A DNA stretch of 5,328 bases from SKLM01 sp041687115 (GTDB lineage: Bacteria; Chloroflexota; Anaerolineae; B4-G1), in the NCBI GenBank assembly GCA_041687115.1, contig JAWLCP010000159.1, forward strand, positions 1-5,328. The letters are read 5' to 3'. Position numbers and translations under genes: made by a program. The notes beneath the pieces were generated by a model. The model did not search any database, was not told where the DNA came from, and saw only the letters and a list, made by a program, of their open reading frames with translations. Positions 1 to 5,228 of this stretch are shown here, piece after piece. Position 1 is the stretch's first letter; every line of letters starts with the position of its first letter.

Positions 1-206
1 GGCGGTGGCGAGGTCGGCGTGGGCGGCACCGGCGTCGGCGTGGGTGTGGGTGTTGCGGGAATCACCCGTCGAGTGGGTGTCCGCGTCGGCGTCTCCGTGG
101 GCGTCGGGCTCTGCGTCGCTGTGGGCGTCAGCGTGCCCGTGGGCGTTATGAGAGCGGTGGGTGTCGCGGTTGCCTCCGCCGTGGGGCTCACCGTCGGGGT
201 GCTCGT
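1..206 (-). repeat. Low-complexity Thr-Pro coding repeat
   Basis: Degenerate repeats of Thr and Pro codons (ACG/ACC/ACA with CCG/CCC) encode residues about 217-284 of the lipoprotein. On the plus strand they appear as GGCGTGGGTGTGGG-like runs. The repetition is at the protein level with variable third bases, which points to selection for a Thr/Pro spacer rather than a fresh DNA expansion. The repeat continues past the left edge. Confidence 0.8.
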
Positions 207-854
207 CTCCTCGGGCTGGCAGTAGTTGGCGACCTCGGGCTCCTCGCCCGGCATCAGGTATACCTCTTCACACTCCGTAAAGAGCCTCAGTGTTCCCGTC
301 TCCAGCGTACACCTTACAGAGCCCTCCTCCACCATCAGGTGTGTAGTCGACCCGCCAACCTCGACGATGAAGCTCGTCGGGAGCCTGACCAACTCCAGGG
401 TGCAGCCTGGCACGACAAACTCGTACGATCGCTTGTCCGCCTCAAATCGGACCTCTCCCTCCTGCACCGTCGTCTGCAGTCGGGGGAGGGGGTGGAGCGC
501 CTCCAGCCCGACCGCTGCTCCGGGTTCCAGCTGCAACCTGCTGCCATCGCCGATGCAGATCTCGGCGCCCTCTTCCCCGTCCGCCGCTATCTCTGCGGCC
601 TCCTGGAGGTTAACCTGCTCCTCCATGGCCGTCCATTCAGAGGAGCTTGCCCGCTTTATCCGCGCCGCTCCCTCGCAAAGGCGGAACCGCATATACGCGG
701 GTATGAAGGCCTCGGTCGGCGGGGGGGCGGGCTGGCAGGCGGAGATGAGCAGCACCAATCCGCTCAACAGCAGACCGATCGTGCGTCGACGAAGGTCGTG
801 GCGTCGGGCGCCGCGCCGGTCTTCGAGTCGTGTCGACGAGATTTCAGTGCGCAT
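1..854 (-). CDS. FecR-like lipoprotein with Thr/Pro-rich tail, partial at the left edge
   Basis: This reading frame stays open from the ATG at 854 to the left edge (284 codons), so the C-terminus is missing. The N-terminus has an Arg-rich stretch (residues 12-24), a hydrophobic core (26-38) and a lipobox, LISAC, with Cys40 as the likely lipidated residue; a membrane-anchored, exported protein is therefore expected. Residues about 55-204 read like a FecR domain: a W-containing segment near 74, then GDGSRLQLEPGAAVGL (102-117), then VQEGEVRFEAD (130-140), then a second beta-rich half with VEEGSV and a closing LMPGE. FecR domains are known from anti-sigma regulators and from many stand-alone surface proteins; no sigma factor is seen here. 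From about residue 217 the chain is Thr/Pro repeats, probably an extended wall-spanning spacer. Six cysteines besides Cys40 (60, 100, 151, 182, 195, 212) suggest disulfides. An AAGGA at 868..864 lies 9 bases before the ATG and decides the start. An in-frame ATG at 914 is the alternative, without a comparable site. The exact function is unknown. Confidence 0.85.
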   Translation of the reverse strand, partial: MRTEISSTRLEDRRGARRHDLRRRTIGLLLSGLVLLISACQPAPPPTEAFIPAYMRFRLCEGAARIKRASSSEWTAMEEQVNLQEAAEIAADGEEGAEICIGDGSRLQLEPGAAVGLEALHPLPRLQTTVQEGEVRFEADKRSYEFVVPGCTLELVRLPTSFIVEVGGSTTHLMVEEGSVRCTLETGTLRLFTECEEVYLMPGEEPEVANYCQPEETSTPTVSPTAEATATPTALITPTGTLTPTATQSPTPTETPTRTPTRRVIPATPTPTPTPVPPTPTSPP

Positions 855-1017
855 AGGGTAAGATCCTTGTCCAAGGCGTCCCCGGATCGGCCCGCGAATC
901 CAGTTCCGCCCCATACAGGGGGCCACTGGTCGGATCGCTCAGCTCTGTAGGACTGATGCCGAATCTGTCGGTCATGGTCAGAAAGCCCAGCGGCATAAGG
1001 GCGGGATATTCTGTCAC
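844..1017 (-). CDS. Possible small protein (57 residues) upstream of and overlapping the lipoprotein gene
   Basis: A GTG at 1017..1015 opens a frame of 57 codons ending in TGA at 846..844. The protein begins MTEYPALMPLGFLTM and ends WTRILPYAH. GGAG at 1029..1026 lies 8 bases before the GTG, and a good promoter sits just upstream, giving a predicted leader of about 15 bases. The end of the frame overlaps the first 11 bases of the lipoprotein gene, an arrangement typical of translationally coupled genes. About two thirds of its codons end in G or C by my count, lower than expected for a strongly biased high-GC gene. I see no membrane segment, no signal peptide and no known motif. It could be a small protein, a leader peptide controlling the lipoprotein, the remnant of a longer gene, or chance. 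An ATG at 996 is an alternative start, without a visible binding site. Confidence 0.45.
   Translation of the reverse strand: MTEYPALMPLGFLTMTDRFGISPTELSDPTSGPLYGAELDSRADPGTPWTRILPYAH
864..868 (-). promoter_or_regulatory. Ribosome binding site of the FecR-like lipoprotein
   Basis: AAGGA reads on the minus strand 9 bases before the ATG at 854. It favours this start over the upstream in-frame ATG at 914, and it lies inside the overlapping small ORF, which would fit translational coupling. Confidence 0.65.
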
Positions 1018-1038
1018 CAGGAGTGCTCCAACACCTGG
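1017..1038. promoter_or_regulatory. Imperfect palindrome abutting the leftward -10 box, possible operator
   Basis: The 8-base arms CCAGGAGT and ACACCTGG on the plus strand are inverted repeats with one mismatch, separated by 6 bases. The site begins right after the -10 box and covers the predicted transcription start, the GGAG and the first base of the GTG of the small ORF. That position suits a repressor site. As an RNA hairpin it would hide the start codon, but the predicted start of transcription would leave out most of the first arm, so a DNA operator is the better reading. Confidence 0.4.
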
Positions 1039-1066
1039 AGTCTACCCGATTGCGCCCGAGTGTCAA
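1039..1066 (-). promoter_or_regulatory. Sigma70-type promoter for the leftward lipoprotein unit
   Basis: On the minus strand a perfect -35 box TTGACA (1066..1061) is followed after 16 bases by TAGACT (1044..1039), which matches four of six -10 consensus positions. Transcription would start near 1032, just ahead of the GGAG and GTG of the small ORF and about 180 bases ahead of the lipoprotein start. This is sequence matching only. Confidence 0.6.
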
Positions 1067-1424
1067 GCGGACCACCAAGGGGCCCCACCCTGTCTGGCCT
1101 GCGGCGTCTGCCCCGAACATATCGGCATTCCATCGGTTGATGGGCTTCCACTCACCTTGAGCCCTTCTTGTCCGGGTCCTCGAAGACTCCCTAGGGCCCT
1201 CTGCAGCCCGGGCCAAGCGCGTGTGTTGTCTGGGAGCTCTGGGAGACCCAGCCCGGTCCCGTGCTGGACAGGATTCGGACATTGGTGTAGACTCCGTGAA
1301 CCCACACATATCTTCACTTCGGGGGAGGACCAACGCGGGAGGGCCGCCCAGGACCACCGTCCGAGGCGCTTCCAGGCCGAGATCGCTGTCATCACACGCA
1401 GGCTGCGTCGCGCCACTCTTGACG
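1067..1424. other. Divergent intergenic region without a convincing gene
   Basis: About 360 bases lie between the leftward promoter and the zinc-ribbon/OB-fold gene. Frames here are open only by GC bias: they show no ribosome binding site and no recognisable protein features. Visible structure consists of a direct repeat TCTGGGAG at 1229-1236 and 1238-1245, a small hairpin CTGGG-AGA-CCCAG at 1239-1251, and the rightward promoter candidate at 1265-1293. No tRNA, rRNA or clear riboswitch is seen. Confidence 0.5.
1265..1293 (+). promoter_or_regulatory. Sigma70-type promoter candidate for the rightward OB-fold/permease operon
   Basis: TGGACA (1265-1270, one mismatch to the -35 consensus) is followed after 17 bases by TAGACT (1288-1293). 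The -10 box and its two following bases (TAGACTCC) match the leftward promoter. Transcription would start near 1300, leaving a leader of about 125 bases before the ATG at 1425. A box this far inside the frame also argues against starting the protein at the far-upstream ATG at 1221. Confidence 0.5.
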
Positions 1425-3299
1425 ATGAACTCGATGGGTCGTTGCCCCAGCTGCGGTCGCTACGTCGGGCCCCACGCCAGCTGTCCCCATTGTGGTGCCC
1501 GCATCGAGGGCCGGGTGTCGATGCGGTTCATCAAGCTCACTGTCCTGGTCCTCGCCAGCGTCGGCCTGGCCGTCCTCTGGTACGTCGCCACCCGTGCCGA
1601 GATACCCACCGTCGCCATCGGACGCGCTGATGCCACGATGAACCTCGCCTACGTCCGCCTGGCCGGTCGGTGTACCCGCGCCCCCTCCTACGATCCCCGC
1701 ACTGGTACCCTCAGCTTCTGGATCGCCGACGACAGCGGAGAGATCCGCGTCGCGTCCTACCGGGCTCAGACCGGCGTGCTGATCGATCAGCAGCGTGTGC
1801 CGGCCTTCGGTGACCGCGTCGCGGTGGTGGGGACGCTCCGTATGGCGGAGGACTTCGGGACCCTGACCATCGACGCCCCGGACCAACTCGCCATCTCCCG
1901 CGCCGACCCCGTGGACCGTGCCATCGGGGACATTCGGCTTGAGGACGAGTATCAGCGCGTGCACATCCGCGGTCAGATCCGCGATGTGCGGGAACCGTAC
2001 CAGGGGCTCACGCTGGTCACCGTACGCGATCTGTCCGGATCGATCGACGTCGCCGTGAGCCAGGATCTGATTGCCCTCAGCGGGGTCACCCCCATGGTGG
2101 GGGTGGGGCAGTCGGTGGAGGTCGTGGCTGCCGTCTCGCGGTATGGGGACACCCCCCAGCTGGTCCCCGTTTCCGCGGCAGAGATCCTCCCGCTTGACCT
2201 TGAGGTGCCCATCGCGTCCGAACGCTCCATTGGGGAGCTTGCACGGCAGGATGTGGGACGCTGGTTCGCGGTGAGCGGCGTCATCGACGGGGTGGACCCG
2301 TTCTCTAACGGCGTCAAGATGGCGCTGGACGACGGGACGGGGACCATCACCCTGCTCCTCTGGCAAGACGTCTACGATGCGCTGCTCGACCTGGTGGGGG
2401 ACGGCCCCCAGCCTCGTGTTGGCGCGAGGATCCGCGCGCAGGGGGCCCTGTCCGAGTACCGGGGCGACCGGGAGCTGATCCCCGGCCTGCCGGTCGACGT
2501 GGAGGTGATCGCGCCTCCGGCGTCGTTCGTGTCCGCGGTGTCTCCGTCACCGACGGCCCCCTCTCCGCCGGCTGCCCCCGACTCGACGCAGACACCGGTG
2601 GCCGCAGATACAGCGGGCTCGACCCCCGTGCCCACCGTCGCGCCACCAGCTTCTCCCGAGGACACGCCGGCCCCGGAGGCCACGTCCACGCCCATGGTCC
2701 TGCTGACCCCTATCCGCTCCGTCACCGTCGATCGCGTCGGTGAGCAGCTCACCCTGGAGGGGGCTGTGGTGGCTGCGGCCAGCTTCTCGAAGGGCTTCCG
2801 GTTCACCCTCGACGACGGCACCGGGCAGGTGGTGCTGCTGATGTGGGACAATGTCTACGACGACTGCTGGGACGGTCCGAAGATGAACCTCGGGGCGGCC
2901 GTCCGGGTCACGGGCGAGATCAGTCAGTATGGGGGGCAGCTGGAGATCCAGCCTCGCTTTGGCGGCGACGTCAAGGTGATTCAGGAATCTGTCGCTGGGA
3001 TTCCCCGGCGTGAGATCGGCTCAATCTCGGGTGTGGATGAGGGTCAACTGGTGATGATCGAGGGGACGGTGGTGCGCACGGAGGGCCTTTCCAGCGCGGC
3101 CAAGGTGTTCCTCGCCGACGATACCGGTGAGGTTCTGGTTCTGGTCTGGCAGAACGTGCTCGATCGCATTGCCGACAACACCGGGCTGGGCACGCCCGGC
3201 AGCCTGGTGCGGGTCACCGGGACGGTCCAGGTGTACAGGGGCAACCTCGAGCTCGTACCGGCATTGCCCGGTGACGTGGCTGTGCTGGAGATCCCTTAG
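1425..3299 (+). CDS. Membrane-anchored zinc-ribbon protein with five OB-fold-like repeats
   Basis: The 624-residue product begins with a zinc ribbon, CPSCG and CPHCG (Cys7, 10, 20, 23). A basic stretch and one transmembrane helix (about 35-55) follow, so the zinc ribbon should be cytoplasmic and the rest outside. Five OB-fold-like units follow at about 73-157, 167-257, 268-362, 429-519 and 531-622, resembling the tRNA_anti-type OB family. Units 3, 4 and 5 share a motif around LDDGTGxxxLLxW(Q/D)xVYD (301-318, 462-479, 563-580) and a later YRGxxEL(I/V)PxLPxDV block; units 1 and 2 are diverged. A Pro/Thr/Ala linker (about 363-428) separates units 3 and 4. The frame stays open upstream to an ATG at 1221, but I chose 1425 because it directly precedes the zinc ribbon and a promoter candidate lies upstream; ATG 1434 is equally possible, and neither has a clear ribosome binding site. 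The permease gene follows after 12 bases. OB folds outside the cytoplasm could bind sugars, nucleic acid or protein; the ligand is unknown. Confidence 0.88.
   Translation: MNSMGRCPSCGRYVGPHASCPHCGARIEGRVSMRFIKLTVLVLASVGLAVLWYVATRAEIPTVAIGRADATMNLAYVRLAGRCTRAPSYDPRTGTLSFWIADDSGEIRVASYRAQTGVLIDQQRVPAFGDRVAVVGTLRMAEDFGTLTIDAPDQLAISRADPVDRAIGDIRLEDEYQRVHIRGQIRDVREPYQGLTLVTVRDLSGSIDVAVSQDLIALSGVTPMVGVGQSVEVVAAVSRYGDTPQLVPVSAAEILPLDLEVPIASERSIGELARQDVGRWFAVSGVIDGVDPFSNGVKMALDDGTGTITLLLWQDVYDALLDLVGDGPQPRVGARIRAQGALSEYRGDRELIPGLPVDVEVIAPPASFVSAVSPSPTAPSPPAAPDSTQTPVAADTAGSTPVPTVAPPASPEDTPAPEATSTPMVLLTPIRSVTVDRVGEQLTLEGAVVAAASFSKGFRFTLDDGTGQVVLLMWDNVYDDCWDGPKMNLGAAVRVTGEISQYGGQLEIQPRFGGDVKVIQESVAGIPRREIGSISGVDEGQLVMIEGTVVRTEGLSSAAKVFLADDTGEVLVLVWQNVLDRIADNTGLGTPGSLVRVTGTVQVYRGNLELVPALPGDVAVLEIP
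2511..2708 (+). other. Pro/Thr/Ala-rich linker between OB units 3 and 4
   Basis: This stretch codes for about 66 residues made mostly of Pro, Thr, Ala and Ser, for example SPSPTAPSPPAAP. It divides the extracytoplasmic part into a three-unit membrane-proximal block and a two-unit distal block. Its composition resembles the tail of the lipoprotein on the other strand, suggesting both proteins face the same cell-wall environment. Confidence 0.7.
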
Positions 3300-3311
3300 C
3301 GGACTGCGCAA

Positions 3312-4631
3312 GTGAACATGATCGTCTCCCTGCTGGTCGCTGCCGCGGGAGTGCTGGTGGCCGCGCTCTTTGCGTGGGTTCCGGCGCTCCACATCTACAA
3401 CGTCGCCGGGTTTGTGATCCTGGCTGCAGCCGGGCTCGAGGACATGGTCCCGCCCGAGCACATCGCGATGCTCCTCCTGGGCATGGTCACCGGATACGCC
3501 ATGCTGAACACGATCCCGAGCGTGTTCTTCTCCGCGCCGGACGATTCCACCGTCTTCATCGTCCTGCCCGCTCAGAAATTCCTCCTTGATCGGCGTGGAT
3601 ACGAGGCTACTGTGCTCACCGGGGTCGGCAGCCTGGGCGGGGTGGCGGTGCTCGCGCTGCTGACACCGGTGGCCTCCTCTCTCCTTCCCGCGCTGCGGAG
3701 CATCCTCCAGCCGCACCTCCACTGGATCCTGTGGGGCGTCATCGCCTACGTGCTGCTCTCCGAGTGGCCCAAGGGCTCGGATCGCGCGCCTGCTGGCTGG
3801 CGCCGCTGGTGGGAGGGATGGAAGAGCCTCCTGGCTGGCCTCTTGACGTTCCTCCTCTCCGGGGTCCTGGGATTCATCCTCCTCTACCGCAGCCTGGTCC
3901 CCGTGTCGGTCGCCTATCAGAACCTGCTGCCCGCCTTCGTCGGCCTGTTCGCCACCCCGTGGATCGTGCAGAACCTGCTCTCGCGAGTTGAGCTGCCGGC
4001 CCAGCACATCGCCCCGACGGTGGATGCGACGCCCGGCCTGATCCTGCGCGGGACGTTCGCGGGCGCGTTGGGCGGGCTGTTTGCCGCCTTCTTTCCGGTG
4101 GTGACGGGTGGCATCGGCGGGCTTCTCGCCGGGCACGCCACCGCTCAGCGGGACGATCGTCTGTTCATCATCTCCCAGGGTGCTTCGAAGGTCGTATACT
4201 ACGTGGGGGCCTATTTGCTTTTCTTCGTGCCACGCCTGCACCTCACCCGGGGCGGCATGGCGTGGATGGTGAGCGGGCTGTGGAGTGCCCATTCACCGCG
4301 GACCTACTACGTCGCGGTGGCGGCCGTGGTGCTCAGCGGCGCGCTCTCGTTCTTCCTCCTGCTGCTGATGGCGCGCGTGGCGATCAGCGTGATGGCGAGG
4401 GTGCACTACCGCTTGATCAGTCTGGCCTCCCTGATCCTCTTGGTCACCGTGGTGGTCGGGACGACAGGGTGGGGGGGTCTCCTCATCTGCGCCGTGGCCA
4501 CGGGCATTGGCCTCATCCCCGTGCTCTGGGGCTCTCGCCGGCTGAACGGCATGGGCGTGTTGCTGCTCCCCATCGCGCTCAATATGAGTGGGGTGGGAGG
4601 GAGGGTGGCGGGGTGGATGGGGTTGGTGTGA
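3312..4631 (+). CDS. TctA-family (COG1784-like) integral membrane permease
   Basis: The 439-residue product is strongly hydrophobic along its length, with roughly ten or more membrane segments. It resembles the TctA permease family, in particular the stand-alone COG1784 branch. The N-terminal half has AWVPALHIYNVAGF (21-34), and then NTIPSVFFSAPDDSTVF (66-82) leading into LPAQKFLLDRRGYEA (85-99), which I recognise as the family block. The second half has a matching Pro/Gly loop, FFPVVTGGIGGLLAGH (260-275), so the two halves look like the family's internal repeat. A basic, Trp-rich loop (about 151-171) is probably cytoplasmic. Classic tripartite transporters pair TctA with TctB and the binding protein TctC; neither is seen, so the tricarboxylate substrate should not be assumed. 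The gene begins 12 bases after the OB-fold gene at GTG 3312, or 18 bases after at ATG 3318; no strong ribosome binding site favours either. Co-transcription and a functional link with the OB-fold protein are likely. Confidence 0.87.
   Translation: MNMIVSLLVAAAGVLVAALFAWVPALHIYNVAGFVILAAAGLEDMVPPEHIAMLLLGMVTGYAMLNTIPSVFFSAPDDSTVFIVLPAQKFLLDRRGYEATVLTGVGSLGGVAVLALLTPVASSLLPALRSILQPHLHWILWGVIAYVLLSEWPKGSDRAPAGWRRWWEGWKSLLAGLLTFLLSGVLGFILLYRSLVPVSVAYQNLLPAFVGLFATPWIVQNLLSRVELPAQHIAPTVDATPGLILRGTFAGALGGLFAAFFPVVTGGIGGLLAGHATAQRDDRLFIISQGASKVVYYVGAYLLFFVPRLHLTRGGMAWMVSGLWSAHSPRTYYVAVAAVVLSGALSFFLLLLMARVAISVMARVHYRLISLASLILLVTVVVGTTGWGGLLICAVATGIGLIPVLWGSRRLNGMGVLLLPIALNMSGVGGRVAGWMGLV
4590..4605 (+). 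other. G-quadruplex-capable G tract at the 3' end of the permease gene
   Basis: GGGGTGGGAGGGAGGG has four runs of three or more G separated by single bases, the pattern that forms the most stable parallel quadruplexes. Two more G runs follow at 4610-4613 and 4619-4622. It lies on the coding strand, so it would also be present in the mRNA, and it ends about 25 bases before the stop codon and the A/C-rich repeat. Confidence 0.55.
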
Positions 4632-4639
4632 AGAAGCCC

Positions 4640-4740
4640 AAATCCAAAATCCAAAATCCAAAATCCCAATGCCAAATGCAAAATCCCAATGCCAAATCCA
4701 AAATCCCAATGCCAAATCCAAAATCCAAATGTCGAATGAC
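4640..4740 (+). repeat. Tandem AAATCCA heptamer array grading into 20-base units
   Basis: Three perfect AAATCCA heptamers (4640-4660) are followed by three 20-base units with consensus AAATCCCAATGCCAAATCCA (4661-4680, 4681-4700, 4701-4720; the first differs at one base) and a degenerate fourth (4721-4740). Each 20-base unit is itself 7+6+7 bases, so the whole array derives from the heptamer. Similarity fades into 4741-4755, right before the ribosome binding site of the next gene. Base composition drops to about 40% GC, against well above 60% around it. Its translation (IQNPKSK or FWILDFGF) is a by-product, not a protein. Confidence 0.9.
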
Positions 4741-4758
4741 AAATGCAGAATCCAGATT

Positions 4759-4765
4759 GGAGGAG
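4759..4765 (+). promoter_or_regulatory. Strong ribosome binding site of the four-helix-bundle gene
   Basis: GGAGGAG ends 9 bases before the ATG at 4775. It is the best Shine-Dalgarno match in the window and fixes the start of the four-helix-bundle protein. It contrasts with the two plus-strand operon genes upstream, which show none. Confidence 0.8.
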
Positions 4766-4774
4766 AAACGGACG

Positions 4775-5188
4775 ATGAGAAACCTAGACAGTTCAGTCAG
4801 AAAAGATCCTCCAGGGTGGGATCGAGACGTGCCCTACGATATTCGAGAACGCACGTTCCAATTCGCCATCCGGGTGATCCAGGCCGTTCGGCAACTGCCG
4901 CGCGACACAGTCGCTCAGGTGGTCCTCCGCCAACTGGTCAAGTCAGCTACGTCTATCGGTGCCAACATGGAGGAGGCGGATGGCTCCGAGTCAACGCGTG
5001 ACTTCATTCACAAGACAAGTGTGTCGCGTAAGGAAGCGTGTGAGTCGCGGTACTGGCTGCGCATCGTGCGGGCTACCGTGGTGGATAGCGACGACTTCGT
5101 GGCTTTGGAACGGGAGAGCGACGAGTTGGTGCGAATCCTCAGCGCTATGATTGCCAACGCAAAGCGACCCCCGCGCAACAGACGTTGA
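4775..5188 (+). CDS. Four-helix-bundle protein (23S rRNA intervening-sequence protein family)
   Basis: The 137-residue product matches the four-helix-bundle family (TIGR02436-like, S23/IVP-type). After a polar N-terminus the first helix carries RERTFQFAIRVIQAVRQLP (24-42). The signature block follows, LRQLVKSATSIGANMEEADG (51-70), where family members usually read QLxRSxTSIGANxxEA. The next helix includes DFIHKTSVSRKEACESRYWL (76-95), again close to the common FIHKLxIALKEAxETxYWL pattern, and a charged last helix ends in a basic tail. Family members occur inside rRNA intervening sequences, alone in genomes, or as the Avd accessory protein of diversity-generating retroelements; no reverse transcriptase or template repeat is seen here. 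Length is somewhat above the usual 115-125 because of the N-terminal extension. It has its own strong ribosome binding site and is flanked by a repeat array upstream and a G/T-rich run downstream, unlike its neighbours, so it may be a mobile or separately acquired unit. The cellular role is unknown. Confidence 0.92.
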   Translation: MRNLDSSVRKDPPGWDRDVPYDIRERTFQFAIRVIQAVRQLPRDTVAQVVLRQLVKSATSIGANMEEADGSESTRDFIHKTSVSRKEACESRYWLRIVRATVVDSDDFVALERESDELVRILSAMIANAKRPPRNRR

Positions 5189-5195
5189 GTCGCGA

Positions 5196-5224
5196 GTTTG
5201 GGGCTTGGAGGTTTGGGTTTAGGC
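5196..5224 (+). repeat. Short run of degenerate G/T-rich heptamers
   Basis: GTTTGGGG, CTTGGAG, GTTTGGG and TTTAGGC follow each other with a period of about 7 bases directly after the four-helix-bundle gene. In reverse complement they read as C-run plus A-run heptamers such as CCCAAAC, similar in type, though not identical, to the AAATCCA units on the other side of that gene. Confidence 0.45.
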
Positions 5225-5228
5225 TATT

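Noticed and set aside
226..950. Long plus-strand open frames across the lipoprotein region
   Set aside because: They are antisense to the FecR-like frame, have no ribosome binding site and show Ser/Arg-rich, low-complexity translations without domains.
1193..1251. Rho-independent terminator among the GC-rich inverted repeats
   Set aside because: The stems are short and are not followed by a T run on either strand, and no gene ends nearby.
1221..1424. 68-residue N-terminal extension of the OB-fold protein
   Set aside because: It would put translated sequence over the promoter candidate, looks non-protein-like, and would bury the zinc ribbon far from the N-terminus.
764..1630. Open frames on both strands over the divergent intergenic region
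   Set aside because: They look like products of GC bias: no recognisable motifs, no ribosome site, and they overlap the promoters and the zinc-ribbon gene.
3021..4292. 423-codon minus-strand frame opposite the OB-fold and permease genes
   Set aside because: Its translation is dominated by His, Gln, Glu, Asp and Arg, as expected from the antisense of hydrophobic GC-rich genes; the plus-strand genes have clear domains.
4640..4740. CRISPR array
   Set aside because: The units are directly adjacent without spacers, short, and grade into one another; no cas gene is present.
4293..4742. Minus-strand frame encoding WILDFGF-type repeats
   Set aside because: It is the translation of the heptamer array plus antisense of the permease, not a protein.
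4262..4774. N-terminal extension of the four-helix-bundle gene back into the permease gene
   Set aside because: It would translate the permease out of frame and then the tandem repeat. The GGAGGAG before ATG 4775 and family length fix the later start.
4775..5188. Diversity-generating retroelement accessory protein (Avd)
   Set aside because: Only the general four-helix-bundle similarity supports it; no reverse transcriptase, template repeat or variable target gene is visible in the window.
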